A stretch of 64,000 bases of DNA from Pedobacter lusitanus (GCF_040026395.1 NZ_CP157278.1:1-64000), one strand, 5' to 3'. Counted from the first letter of the stretch, positions 45,219-53,686 are shown. Translations and numbers: made by a program. Notes: generated by a model not told the origin, from the letters alone.

Positions 45219-46199
45219 ATGAAACAGTTCCTGCCTGCGGAAAAAGATCCGCAAATTTTAAGAGAAATAAGAGAATTTCTAAGTGCATTAAACAACAGCG
45301 GAGGGAAGCCATTGGAAACAATGACACCGCAAGGTGCAAGACAAGTTTTGGTGGATGCCCAAAAATCGGTTGCCTTCGATTTTTCGGACATTGTAGAAAC
45401 AGAAAGAGAAATTACGCAGGATGGAATTACTGTGAATATTCACATTGTAAAGCCCGCAAACGCAGTTTCTGAAAAACTTCCTGTGTTTATATTTACACAT
45501 GGTGGAGGATGGGTATTGGGTGATTATCCTACACACAGAAGGCTGGTAAGAGATTTGGTGGTGAACAGTGGTGCAGCAGCAGTTTTCACTGATTACACCC
45601 CTTCGCCGGAGGCAAAATACCCGGTAGCGATAAATCAGATTTATGCTGCTGCAAAGTGGGTATCTGAAAACGGTAACGAGATCGGTGTAGATGGTAAAAA
45701 TATGGCTGCTGCCGGAAACAGCGTGGGGGGAAATATGACAGCGGTACTTTGCTTAATGGCAAAGGACAAAGGCGGCCCGGAAATTAAATTCCAATTGCTT
45801 TTGTGGCCGGTAACCGATGCCGATTTCACCCGGGAATCCTGGCAGAAATACGCGGATGGAAGATTTTTGACCGCTTCGTTAATGAAATGGATGTGGGATA
45901 ATTATTTACCCGATGTAGATAAAAGAAAAGAATATTATGCTTCACCTTTTCAGGCATCACTGGAAGAATTGAAAGGCTTGCCGCCTGCATTAGTACAGAT
46001 TGCCGAAAACGATATTCTTCACGATGAAGGATTGGCGTATGCAAGAAAATTAGATGAAGCTGGTGTTCTGGTAACTATCGAAACTTACAACGGTTTTATT
46101 CATGATTACGGTTTGTTGAATCCACTTGACCATATCGAAGCCGTTAAGTTTTCCTCGCAGCAAGGTGCATTAGCGTTGAAGAAAGCATTGTTTCCCTGA
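45219..46199 (+). CDS. Alpha/beta-hydrolase esterase (HSL/GDXG-type)
   Basis: 326 residues. Oxyanion motif HGGG at 94-97 and nucleophile elbow GNSVGG at 166-171 with Ser168 (most relatives have GDSAGG). Late NDILHDEG and GFIHDYG supply the Asp and His. No signal peptide, so it is cytosolic. Substrate not known. Its 3' end runs directly into an integrase remnant, which marks a recombination junction. Confidence 0.85.
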   Translation: MKQFLPAEKDPQILREIREFLSALNNSGGKPLETMTPQGARQVLVDAQKSVAFDFSDIVETEREITQDGITVNIHIVKPANAVSEKLPVFIFTHGGGWVLGDYPTHRRLVRDLVVNSGAAAVFTDYTPSPEAKYPVAINQIYAAAKWVSENGNEIGVDGKNMAAAGNSVGGNMTAVLCLMAKDKGGPEIKFQLLLWPVTDADFTRESWQKYADGRFLTASLMKWMWDNYLPDVDKRKEYYASPFQASLEELKGLPPALVQIAENDILHDEGLAYARKLDEAGVLVTIETYNGFIHDYGLLNPLDHIEAVKFSSQQGALALKKALFP

Positions 46200-46384
46200 A
46201 TACCGCAAGACATAGCTGGGCAGTAAGGGCTCTACAGAAAGGCATGCGAATAGAATATGTAACTAAACTGATGGGGCACGCATCGGTAAAAGATACCGAG
46301 GTTTACGCAAGAATATTGCATAAGGAACTGAACAAAGCCATGAATATATTCGATAAAACACAGAAGCTAAAAAAGGGAGTGTAG
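46184..46384 (+). pseudogene. C-terminal remnant of a tyrosine recombinase/integrase
   Basis: From about 46184, overlapping the hydrolase stop, one frame reads NTARHSWAVRALQKGM, YVTKLMGHASVKDTEVYARI and ends at 46384 with TAG. These are the catalytic Arg/His-box, the 'GH' box and the nucleophile Tyr of phage-type integrases. The catalytic core upstream is missing, so this is a fragment. The join to the hydrolase gene suggests that cluster 42.3-46.2 kb arrived by, or was cut by, integrase-linked recombination. Confidence 0.85.
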
Positions 46385-46418
46385 AGATTGTTTTACCTAT
46401 GCTGTACCTGAAAACAAC

Positions 46419-46451
46419 AATGCCCTGCAACTATTTAAGTGACAGGGCATT
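46419..46451 (+). terminator. Hairpin after integrase remnant
   Basis: AATGCCCTG pairs with CAGGGCATT over a 15-base loop, then GATAATTTTGAT. It probably terminated the original integrase gene. Confidence 0.55.
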
Positions 46452-46467
46452 GATAATTTTGATCCCT

Positions 46468-46683
46468 ATGGTACGTTTGTCGAACCACTTTCTTGAAGAT
46501 TTGGAGAAATTGGCCAATGTGTATAAGAATTCTGACTTTTTTCAATTGCTTGAGGATCAATACAAACTTGAAGATTTTAAGAATAAGCAGAAGAATAAAT
46601 CTGAGGTTACTACTAAAAAAAAGGAGAGGACCTCGGATTTGAAATTTGCCTTAAGAACGCTTATCGCAAAGCAATCCTGCTGA
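46468..46683 (+). CDS. Small hypothetical protein, Lys-rich
   Basis: 71 residues from ATG 46468 (MVRLSNHFLEDLEKLANVY). An upstream ATG at 46399 overlaps the hairpin and gives an unlikely N-terminus. The protein is helical, with a charged Lys/Glu middle (KNKQKNKSEVTTKKKERTS). I do not recognise it. It sits right after the integrase remnant and may be cargo or debris of the same element. Confidence 0.4.
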   Translation: MVRLSNHFLEDLEKLANVYKNSDFFQLLEDQYKLEDFKNKQKNKSEVTTKKKERTSDLKFALRTLIAKQSC

Positions 46684-46931
46684 GATTCGAAATAGTTCAA
46701 ATGTCAGTACTTAAATAGTGTTCTATACAGTTTTTAAATTCGATGATCTGGTAAATAGATGAACCATGCCGATATTGAAATCAGAGATTGGTCAATCGTT
46801 TGCGTAACAAGTACTCATATTCGTTTTGTATCTTGAAGCTTTAAAATTTCAGTCGGGATTCGTTCTGCTTGAATCCGGTTATTATGGTGTCAAACAAATT
46901 TGAGTGAGAGCTTTTTAAGGTAAAAATAGAT

Positions 46932-47378
46932 ATGAAAATTGAGGAAATTACAAATTATACTTCTGAAATAAAAAATACTGTGGCGTATTTTCTGAAGTTA
47001 TTACAGGGGAATAGTACAGGTATCTCTGATCATCAGCTACAGGAGATAATATCATCTGAGAATAGTCATCTCTTTTTTGCCATTAATGATCATGATGTTT
47101 ATATGGGTATGCTAACAGTAGGCATCTATCAGTCGCCAACGGGTAAAAAGGCCTGGATTGAAGATGTCGTCGTTGATGAGGCATTCAGAGGACAAGGTGT
47201 TGGCCAAACTCTGACAACATTTGCGGTCCGGTTTGCCCGGCAGCATCAAGTGGATCTTTTGGCTTTAACATCTTCTCCTGTTAGGGTTGCGGCCAATAAC
47301 TTGTATAAGAAACTCGGTTTTCAACCAAAAGAAACTAATGTTTACAAAATGATTTTAATTAAGGACTGTTATGCTTGA
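46932..47378 (+). CDS. GNAT acetyltransferase
   Basis: 148 residues with a full GNAT core: AWIEDVVVDEAFRGQGVGQTLTTFAVRFA contains the acetyl-CoA-binding RGQGVG loop, and VAANNLYKKLGFQPKETNVYKM is the C-terminal strand pair. Substrate unknown. The last eight bases overlap the amidohydrolase start, so both are translationally coupled. Confidence 0.88.
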   Translation: MKIEEITNYTSEIKNTVAYFLKLLQGNSTGISDHQLQEIISSENSHLFFAINDHDVYMGMLTVGIYQSPTGKKAWIEDVVVDEAFRGQGVGQTLTTFAVRFARQHQVDLLALTSSPVRVAANNLYKKLGFQPKETNVYKMILIKDCYA

Positions 47379-48345
47379 ATTTGACCGTTTTCCGAAAATA
47401 GATGCTCACTTTCACTCCACCTTTTACAATCCTGTTTATGAGAAAATAGCGAAAGACTGCCATCTAAAATATATTAATATCAATACTGATGCAAGCGTTT
47501 TTCCATCTATGGAAGTTCAGGAAAATGTGGCTTTAGCGTACGTTAAAAAAGCTCCTGAACACTTTTCCTATATTGCCAGCTTCGAGATGCAGGGTTGGCA
47601 GGATCCTTCCTGGTTTAGCGGTGTGTTAGATCGTCTGGAGAAATCTATTGATCAGGGAGCAGTTGGTGTCAAAATCTGGAAAAATATTGGCATGGAAATT
47701 TTAAAACCAAATGATCAGTCTTTTTTAATGATTGATGACCCGTTCTTTGATCCGCTCATTCTTTTTTTAAGCAAAAATAAGATTCCTGTACTTACCCATT
47801 TAGGAGAACCTAAGAACTGCTGGTTGCCTATTGAAGAAATGACATCAGAGAGAAACAAGGCATATTATACTAAAAATCCAGAATTTCATGCTTATTTACA
47901 TCCGGAAATCCCCACTTATGAAAGGCAGATAGAGGCAAGAGATTATCTAATGGTAAAATATCCGGACTTAACATTAATTGGCGCTCATCTGGGAAGTTTA
48001 GAATGGAGTTACAAAGAGCTTGCCAAACGCTTTGACCAATATTCTAATTTTTACGTTGATTTATCTTCACGTTTAGGGCATTTGCAGATGCAGTCTGTTA
48101 AAGATTATGAGGGCGTACGTAATTTTTTTATTAAATATGCTGATCGCATTATGTATGGAACTGATGCCTATAACAATCCTGAGAAACTGACAAGTTCCCT
48201 AATTAATGACTGGAAGTATTTCACCACAAATAAGCATTGTGAATCTGCAGAGATAAATGGTATATTTAAGGGGATTCATTTACCCGAAGAGGTGCTCCGC
48301 CAGCTTTATTGTGCCAATGCGCAAAGAATATACGGCTTGATCTGA
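47371..48345 (+). CDS. Amidohydrolase family protein (ACMSD-like TIM barrel)
   Basis: 324 residues. The metal-binding HxH is DAHFHST at about 11-17, VLTHLGEP provides the next His, LIGAHLGSLEWS another and MYGTDAYNN the catalytic Asp. This is the amidohydrolase_2 (PF04909-like) arrangement, used in decarboxylases and lactone or amide hydrolases. It overlaps the GNAT gene and is followed by the haloalkane dehalogenase after 29 bases. Confidence 0.8.
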   Translation: MLEFDRFPKIDAHFHSTFYNPVYEKIAKDCHLKYININTDASVFPSMEVQENVALAYVKKAPEHFSYIASFEMQGWQDPSWFSGVLDRLEKSIDQGAVGVKIWKNIGMEILKPNDQSFLMIDDPFFDPLILFLSKNKIPVLTHLGEPKNCWLPIEEMTSERNKAYYTKNPEFHAYLHPEIPTYERQIEARDYLMVKYPDLTLIGAHLGSLEWSYKELAKRFDQYSNFYVDLSSRLGHLQMQSVKDYEGVRNFFIKYADRIMYGTDAYNNPEKLTSSLINDWKYFTTNKHCESAEINGIFKGIHLPEEVLRQLYCANAQRIYGLI

Positions 48346-48374
48346 TAAATTATTATAATACTTAAAAATAATCT

Positions 48375-49274
48375 ATGCAAACAGACGAAAATCAAATGGA
48401 TAATAAACTATTCGGATTCCCTTTTCAAAAGAAGTTTAGGGAAATAAACGGAGTTAATATGGCTTATATAGAAGAAGGTGAAGGAGACCCAATTGTTTTT
48501 CTTCATGGGAATCCAACTTCATCCTATATATGGCGTAATATCCTTCCTCATATGCAAAAACTAGGGCGATGCATCGCTCCTGATCTGATGGGAATGGGAG
48601 ATTCAAGCAAATTACTTAATAGCAATTCTCATACATTTGCTGAAAATGCAAAATATGTTAATGAGTTGTTTGAACAATTGGGGATTAACCGAAACATTAT
48701 ATTTGTTGTGCATGATTGGGGAGCAGCACTAGCATTTGACTGGGCAAGTCGTCATTCAGAAGCAGTTAAGGGAATTGTCTATATGGAAGCAGTTATGAGA
48801 TTGAAGACCTGGAGTGAACTACCTCCACCCGCAGAGCAATTCTTTAAAGCGATACGATCAGAAAAAGGGGAAGGAATGGTACTGCAACAAAATGCACTTA
48901 TTGAGTTTAATCTGTCTGGAAGTGTGTTGCGTCAATTATCCCCTGAAGAAATGGACCAATATCGCCGTCCCTTTAAAGATGCTGGTGAAGGACGGAGACC
49001 TATGTTAAATTGGGCTCGCCAGTTGCCTTTTGAAGGTGAACCAGTAAATATTGTGAAAATTGTAAGTGATTACAATAATTGGCTTGCTCATAGCCCAATT
49101 TCTAAGTTATTTATTGAAGCAAACCCTGGGACACAATCCGAAAAGGAAAAAGAATTTTGCAATACATTAAGCAACCAAACACATGTAACAGTTAAAGGGC
49201 ATCACCATTTACAAGAAGATTCTCCGGATGAAATTGGTACAGCAATTTCTAAGTGGATACAAAAATTGAAGTAA
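48375..49274 (+). CDS. Haloalkane dehalogenase
   Basis: 299 residues, alpha/beta hydrolase. Nucleophile Asp114 in VVHDWGAALAFDW with halide-stabilising Trp115, Asn46 in FLHGNPTSSYIWRN, candidate acid Glu138 and a late His at about 277 in GHHHLQED. The 24-residue spacing of Asp114 to Glu138 matches the LinB/DhaA class (HLD-II). It hydrolyses C-halogen bonds to alcohols in the cytosol. A 114-base stretch of it is repeated just downstream. Start could also be the ATG at 48402. Confidence 0.9.
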   Translation: MQTDENQMDNKLFGFPFQKKFREINGVNMAYIEEGEGDPIVFLHGNPTSSYIWRNILPHMQKLGRCIAPDLMGMGDSSKLLNSNSHTFAENAKYVNELFEQLGINRNIIFVVHDWGAALAFDWASRHSEAVKGIVYMEAVMRLKTWSELPPPAEQFFKAIRSEKGEGMVLQQNALIEFNLSGSVLRQLSPEEMDQYRRPFKDAGEGRRPMLNWARQLPFEGEPVNIVKIVSDYNNWLAHSPISKLFIEANPGTQSEKEKEFCNTLSNQTHVTVKGHHHLQEDSPDEIGTAISKWIQKLK

Positions 49275-49284
49275 GTACTGTTGA

Positions 49285-49473
49285 TTGATCCATTTGGACC
49301 AATATCGACGTCCGTTTAAAGATGCTGGTGAAGGACGGAGATCTACGTTAAATTGGGCTCGCAAGTTACCTTTTGAAGATGAACCAGTAAATATTGTGAA
49401 AATTGTAAGTAAACATAGCGAAGGCAAAGTAGTCGGTGCTATAGAACAACAAACTGCAAAATTTAGAAATTAA
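49285..49473 (+). pseudogene. Partial duplicate of the haloalkane dehalogenase gene
   Basis: Bases 49297-49410 repeat 48954-49067 with seven mismatches over 114 bases by eye count, and encode DQYRRPFKDAGEGRR and EPVNIVKIVS. The flanks are unrelated to the parent gene, and the reading frame closes after 62 codons. It lacks the nucleophile and cap, so it cannot be an enzyme. It looks like a small segmental duplication or the scar of a lost tandem copy. Confidence 0.85.
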
Positions 49474-49510
49474 ATTAATGTCTAAACCACAAGGAGAAAT
49501 AGTATTGGAA

Positions 49511-49540
49511 AGATCAACCCCGGTTGACTGGGGTTGATCT
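49511..49540. terminator. Hairpin after dehalogenase remnant
   Basis: AGATCAACCCC pairs exactly with GGGGTTGATCT over an eight-base loop. No T-run follows, so termination is uncertain; the position between convergent genes fits. Confidence 0.5.
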
Positions 49541-49557
49541 GATAGTGAATTCCAAAC

Positions 49558-49743
49558 TTAATTATGATGTGTGGTATCCCTTCTCATGGTGTCTCTTCTC
49601 ATAGTGTCAGTCCTTCCTTTTTTTTGCCATTTTTTGTTATTCTTTGTTTTTTCTTTCCTGGTGGTGTCTCGTTTTACAGGTTGTTGTGCAAATGTCCCGA
49701 TACTGATCGCAGACAATACAAGAATGATTAATAACTTTTTCAT
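49558..49743 (-). CDS. Small secreted protein with Asp-Thr-Met-Arg-Arg repeats
   Basis: 61 residues from ATG 49743 (MKKLLIILVLSAISIGTFAQ), a clean signal peptide. The mature peptide is extremely basic and ends in TDTMRRDTMRRDTTHHN, a pentapeptide-like repeat. Function unknown; it resembles other tiny Lys/Arg-rich periplasmic proteins of Bacteroidota. Confidence 0.6.
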   Translation of the reverse strand: MKKLLIILVLSAISIGTFAQQPVKRDTTRKEKTKNNKKWQKKGRTDTMRRDTMRRDTTHHN

Positions 49744-49873
49744 ATACTGTTTTTTAGTTTTATCTGTCAATAACGAATTGCAGTGTTTTTTGTTCAGAAT
49801 TTTTATACGGTTTTTTGGAGGTGAAATACGTGTTTAATTCAAGGATTTATAGTTTGATCTGATTTGAAGGATT

Positions 49874-51289
49874 TTATCTGATTTTCTTTGACAGGAGTTC
49901 TGCAAATTGCTTCATATCTTCCAGTTGTTCTAATCCTGTTACAGATCTGATAATTTCTTTCTGCGTCTCTCTGTCAATAATACCAGAAGAGAGCCTGAGA
50001 AACTTTGTAATAGTATCTTCCCAGGTAAATGGCCTGGTGAAAAATCCATGGTAATCTTCTTTTTCACAAGTTAAAGCAGATCCATTTTTCAAACTGATTT
50101 CTACCTTTGCTTTTACTTTATCCGGATAAGCTTGTGTATAGGGATCTAGCAATCCAGCAATGCTGATTGGCTGGTGAATAGGGAAACCGGTTTTTACGGA
50201 TACTTTTTGAAGCAGTTCCTGTACGTCTTTACGGTTGATCCGCTCTGGTTCTAACTGATCAGGATAAACCTCTCCATCGATTAGTGCAACAGCTGCCAGG
50301 TAAAAAAGGCTATGATCAGCCTGTTCTTTTGTTTCTACTATTTGTCTGTTTCCATACGCCCCAGAGCCAATAATATGATAAGCGGTTAAAAAGGTGGTGA
50401 TCTCGATTTTATCTACTTCTTCTGCATTTATATGGTGTTGTTGTTTAAGTTCTGTGATGGCCTCCAATGCAGACTGTGAATGAACCTCAGCATTATAACT
50501 TTTAAGAACACACTTGCTGATCAGCTCAAAGTTTTCCTTAGTCCAGTCATAATCAAGTTTAAGTCCAAACACTTCTTTGAAACCTTTAGGTCCTTCAAAA
50601 ATTGCAATAGGGCCGGTCATACCTTCCTTTGCCAGAAATACTGTGCCCAGACATTCCATTACGTCCATAGAAGAGGCCATGCCTTTCCATTCGTAAGTGT
50701 AAGATGCTCTGCTTGTGACCATAGGGCTGACAGAGCTTCCAATAATTCCTAGTGCATGAGCGATTTGTTCTTTGTCAAGACCAATTAGTTTTGCAGCGGC
50801 TGCAGTAGCAGAATAAGCCAGCAACAAAGTATGGTCTATGCCTTCTTTCATTACGGGGATTTCCTGTACCAGCCTGCATTCAATCTGATAAGCTATTGCC
50901 ATGGCAGTCAGAAAGTCCTGTCCTGAGCATTTTTTATACTGAGCGGCAGCAAGCAATGCGCCAACGTTATCACTTGGATGACATGTGGCCTCTTTTGCCA
51001 TGAAATTATCCATAAAATCCGGATAACGGATAAGTGCAGTATACAGCTGAGCAGCGCGGTCATAAGGTAAATTTTTAGTCAGTGGTACGTAGCAATCGCC
51101 TTGTTCACCCATAGTTTGTATTTGCCGGATTAGTTTTTTTATGGTGGGTTTTACTGAGGCATGTATTAATGAACCTATAGCATCCAGAAGATGTCGTTTT
51201 AACTGTTCAATATTAGCTTTTCCTATGTCGTTGTAAGTCGTGTTTAAGACAAATAAAGCAATCTGTCTGGTCTGTAGTTCTTTTTTCAT
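49874..51289 (-). CDS. MmgE/PrpD family protein
   Basis: 471 residues, typical length for the 2-methylcitrate dehydratase family. Matches include ATCHPSDNVGALLAAAQYKKC, AMAIAYQIECRLVQEIP and KADHSLFYLAAVALIDGEVY-like segment EQADHSLFYLAAVALIDG. The family also has cis-aconitate decarboxylases and other dehydratases, and no prpB/prpC genes are nearby, so propionate degradation cannot be claimed. Confidence 0.86.
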   Translation of the reverse strand: MKKELQTRQIALFVLNTTYNDIGKANIEQLKRHLLDAIGSLIHASVKPTIKKLIRQIQTMGEQGDCYVPLTKNLPYDRAAQLYTALIRYPDFMDNFMAKEATCHPSDNVGALLAAAQYKKCSGQDFLTAMAIAYQIECRLVQEIPVMKEGIDHTLLLAYSATAAAAKLIGLDKEQIAHALGIIGSSVSPMVTSRASYTYEWKGMASSMDVMECLGTVFLAKEGMTGPIAIFEGPKGFKEVFGLKLDYDWTKENFELISKCVLKSYNAEVHSQSALEAITELKQQHHINAEEVDKIEITTFLTAYHIIGSGAYGNRQIVETKEQADHSLFYLAAVALIDGEVYPDQLEPERINRKDVQELLQKVSVKTGFPIHQPISIAGLLDPYTQAYPDKVKAKVEISLKNGSALTCEKEDYHGFFTRPFTWEDTITKFLRLSSGIIDRETQKEIIRSVTGLEQLEDMKQFAELLSKKIR

Positions 51290-51599
51290 AATTCATTAAG
51301 TTGTTATTTCATTATCTTCATGAAATATTTATTAATGCCTTGATAGTTATCACATCATTAAATGATTATGCTTGAAACACACTTGTGCAAACTTGGTTTT
51401 AATAATTTAAAGTAGATAAGATTTTAGAAATCATTGCCTTATTTCTTTAGAAACAGTTTTATTCAAAGCCTGATGCTAAATGGCTAAAAAAAACTTCTGC
51501 AAATGGATATTCTATATCCGTAATAGGGATGTGTGCACTATAATGATGAGATTTGTATTGCTTATTCTTAGAAATGCAAAAAAAAAGCATTTTAAACGA

Positions 51600-51623
51600 A
51601 AAGCGCACCATTTGGTGCGCTTT
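51600..51623 (-). terminator. Hairpin next to tRNA-like fragment 1
   Basis: AAAGCGCACCA and TGGTGCGCTTT form a perfect 11-base stem with a two-base loop. In the minus direction it follows the tRNA-like fragment directly and is followed by a T-rich run, as for a tRNA transcript terminator. Confidence 0.65.
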
Positions 51624-51626
51624 GTA

Positions 51627-51648
51627 TGATCCCGCTGGGATTCGAACC
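51627..51648 (-). other. tRNA 3'-end fragment (T-arm and acceptor), att-like
   Basis: Read on the minus strand it begins GGTTCGAATCCC and runs through GCGGGATCA: the T-loop TTCGAAT, the 3' T-stem and an acceptor strand. The 5' half of the tRNA, including the other T-stem strand, is missing. Tyrosine integrases commonly use this part of tRNA genes as attachment sites, so this is a probable att remnant. Confidence 0.6.
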
Positions 51649-51800
51649 TGGTTCAAATATCAAAGTTTAAATAGTAGATAACTAAGTTGAGTGGTACCTA
51701 AAGATGTCTTCAAATTTATGATAGGCTTCCTGTTGTTTATATAGACTATAAAGCAGGAATGAAGTTGAAAGTAGCAGGATATAGAAATTCTTTTTAACGC

Positions 51801-51827
51801 AAAAAGCCTCAATTTGCATTGAGCTTT
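51801..51827 (-). terminator. Hairpin next to tRNA-like fragment 2
   Basis: AAAGCCTCAA pairs with TTGAGCTTT (one bulge) around TTTGCA. Same relation to the second fragment as at 51600 to the first. Confidence 0.45.
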
Positions 51828-51828
51828 C

Positions 51829-51847
51829 GTGATCCCGCTGGGATCAC
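51829..51847. other. Second att-like core, GTGATCCC-GCT-GGGATCAC
   Basis: This shares the 15-base core TGATCCCGCTGGGAT with fragment 1, in the same orientation about 200 bases away, and is itself a perfect 8-base inverted repeat. It lacks the T-loop sequence. It could be the partner crossover site of an excised or degraded element. Confidence 0.5.
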
Positions 51848-52203
51848 ACTCATGTGCATTTAAATGGCTTTAAAGTGGGTTTTTCCACTCTCATATTTTA
51901 TAGGTAACCGAAACAGTAACCGATTTTTTTGACTCGATTTGGATCGTTTTAAACGAACTTCCTTTTTATTTATCTAAGATATGACATTTAAAAATTACTT
52001 GCCAGTTTTTTGTTGTAAAAATGGACTCTAAATATTAAACGATAAGTTTATCAACGATCTGAATGCTTATGATATTCAGGCTGTTAGCTTGTATTGCATT
52101 AAGTATTAATCTATATCATCTGAGCAAAGCTGGTATGTCATTTTATTAGGAATTCAAATCAATTCAGGATTAAAGATGTTTTTTAATTACTAAATATAAA
52201 GTT

Positions 52204-52533
52204 ATGGGATATCATGAATGGAAATCATGCATTGATGCATGTCTGGAATGCGCAGCAATCTGTGACCACTGTGCAAGTTCCTGCACTAAAGAAGAAGATG
52301 TTGAAATGATGGCCGGTTGTATTGAACTGGATATGCAGTGTGCTTCGGTTTGTTATGCTGCTGCTCAACTGATGAGTCTAGGAAGTCCTCAGGCTAAAGA
52401 CTTATGTAGGATTTGTGCAGAGATCTGCGATGCCTGCGGAACGGAATGTGGTAAACACAATACCGAGCATTGTGAGGAATGTGCAGAAGCTTGTCTGCAT
52501 TGCGCACAGGAATGTAGAAAAATGGTTGCTTAA
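52204..52533 (+). CDS. Cys-rich four-helix-bundle copper-binding protein (DUF326/Csp-like)
   Basis: 109 residues with about 19 cysteines spaced along four helices (CIDACLECAAICDHCASSC, CIELDMQCASVC, CRICAEICDACGTEC, CEECAEACLHCAQEC). This pattern stores or buffers Cu(I) in bundle interiors. There is no signal peptide, so it is the cytosolic Csp3-like type. It opens the stress-gene run. Confidence 0.88.
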   Translation: MGYHEWKSCIDACLECAAICDHCASSCTKEEDVEMMAGCIELDMQCASVCYAAAQLMSLGSPQAKDLCRICAEICDACGTECGKHNTEHCEECAEACLHCAQECRKMVA

Positions 52534-52556
52534 TACACCTTAAATAAAAAGTAGTT

Positions 52557-52730
52557 ATGAAAACGCAAGAAAAATCTGGTCATGATACGGACAAAGCGAT
52601 GGCCAAAGCGGGTAGTGTAGCTCCACCTAAAAGTAAAAAGCTACGAACTGAAGCACCTATTTCCGAAAAGGATGAGGTGAAACAAGCGGAAGAAGAGCAG
52701 CGTAAACGAATGAAAAGTGAGAATTCTTAA
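52557..52730 (+). CDS. Small charged hypothetical protein
   Basis: 57 residues (MKTQEKSGHDTDKAMAKAG...), rich in Lys, Glu and Ser and ending RKRMKSENS. Likely disordered. It follows the copper protein after 23 bases in the same direction, so co-transcription is plausible. Family not recognised; similar to stress-associated tiny proteins further along. Confidence 0.6.
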   Translation: MKTQEKSGHDTDKAMAKAGSVAPPKSKKLRTEAPISEKDEVKQAEEEQRKRMKSENS

Positions 52731-52851
52731 GTTATGGAACCAAAAAGCGAGTGTGCAGATTCTATTTCAGGGTATTGTATCTGCCTGGCTTTTTTTTATG
52801 ACAAACCTTTTATTTATCAGATTGTTAATAACTGCATCAAAATATAGGAAG

Positions 52852-53028
52852 ATGAAAAATACAGGTAGAATAAACAAACAGGTTAAAACAAATAAACAAG
52901 GCTTAAAAGGAGCTAGGGGATATTATTTTCATGCGGACGAGGATTTTAGGGAAGATTGGGACTGGGGGAAATCAAAAATGTTAGCTTCTAAAGCCATTTC
53001 CAAACCTGTAAACAAGTTTGAAATTTAA
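52852..53028 (+). CDS. Small basic hypothetical protein
   Basis: 58 residues from ATG 52852, which has TAGGAAG just ahead. The product is basic at first (KQVKTNKQGLKG) and acidic in the middle (HADEDFREDWDWGKSK). A longer frame from 52717 overlaps the previous gene and starts with an implausible hydrophobic stretch, so I prefer the short form. Function unknown. Confidence 0.45.
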   Translation: MKNTGRINKQVKTNKQGLKGARGYYFHADEDFREDWDWGKSKMLASKAISKPVNKFEI

Positions 53029-53057
53029 TCATAATTCCAATACTTAAATCTATTGTT

Positions 53058-53234
53058 ATGGCAAAGTATTCAGAAAAGGCATCGGAGAAAGTAGAAAAAA
53101 CGATGCATGAAATGAAAGAGGGAAAACTAAAATCCGGAAACGGCAAAAAGGTAACCACTAGAAAGCAGGCTGTTGCGATCGGCTTGTCGGAAGCAAGAAA
53201 AGCAGGGGCTAAAGTCCCAAAAAAGAAATCTTAA
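53058..53234 (+). CDS. DUF6496 family protein
   Basis: 58 residues with the family pattern: KYSEKASEKVEKTMHEMKEGKLKSG then KQAVAIGLSEARKAGAKVPKKK. These small, strongly basic proteins are common in soil bacteria next to stress genes; the basic C-terminus suggests DNA or RNA contact but no function is established to my knowledge. Confidence 0.85.
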   Translation: MAKYSEKASEKVEKTMHEMKEGKLKSGNGKKVTTRKQAVAIGLSEARKAGAKVPKKKS

Positions 53235-53329
53235 CTGGCTACTATTGTACCGGGTACAGACAGATCAGGTTGGCGATGTTTTGTTACAGAATATATGTAC
53301 CTAGGTTAAACGAATCAAAAGCGGGCTTC

Positions 53330-53686
53330 ATGGAAACCATCATTGTACAGGATACAGATGCTGCCATTTTGGATGTCTTGACTGAAGCCTTAACTATGGA
53401 TGGCTTTTATGTTTTGCCAGTTCAAAACGCTGCTGAGGATTTTCTTGCTTTGGTTGATCGGTATAAACCTCATGTGGTATTGTTAGATTACAGACTGAAC
53501 GGGGATACTTGTAAGCGGATTTGTTTTGAAATCAAACAACGCTATCCACACCTTCCGGTAATTGCCATGAGCTGTAACTATAATATTGACCGTTTGTATG
53601 GCATAAATGGTTTTGATGGCTACATTCGTAAACCTTTTGATCTGAATTTGCTATACACAATTCTTAGAAAATACATTCCTGAATAG
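53330..53686 (+). CDS. Single-domain response regulator (CheY-like receiver)
   Basis: 118 residues from ATG 53330, preferred over 53270 because the receiver fold starts there. Phosphoacceptor Asp53 (VVLLDYR), acidic pair Asp8/Asp10, Ser81 and Lys101 (YIRKPFD) are in place. No output domain, so it must act by protein contact or phosphotransfer. No histidine kinase is adjacent. Confidence 0.87.
   Translation: METIIVQDTDAAILDVLTEALTMDGFYVLPVQNAAEDFLALVDRYKPHVVLLDYRLNGDTCKRICFEIKQRYPHLPVIAMSCNYNIDRLYGINGFDGYIRKPFDLNLLYTILRKYIPE

Larger units (their letters stand above)
51290..52203. other. Gene-free interval with att-like fragments
   Basis: Over 900 bases with no plausible gene. It contains two tRNA-3'-end-like fragments (51627-51648, 51829-51847), each with a hairpin next to it, and TAACCGAAACAGTAACCGA around 51883, a short direct repeat. 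It looks like the scarred edge of an integrated element and separates the metabolic genes from the stress-gene run. Confidence 0.55.

Noticed and set aside
46399..46467. Upstream ATG extension of the small protein at 46468
   Set aside because: The extension overlaps the likely integrase terminator hairpin and encodes an implausible N-terminus.
49285..49473. A real 62-residue protein
   Set aside because: It is explained by a diverged partial copy of the dehalogenase gene; it has no separate start signal and no active-site residues.
51600..51860. A complete tRNA gene
   Set aside because: Only the T-arm/acceptor portion is present; no D-arm, anticodon arm or matching 5' acceptor strand.
52717..52851. 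Long 103-residue start for the small protein ending at 53028
   Set aside because: It overlaps the previous small gene and its upstream half reads like an out-of-frame hydrophobic stretch.
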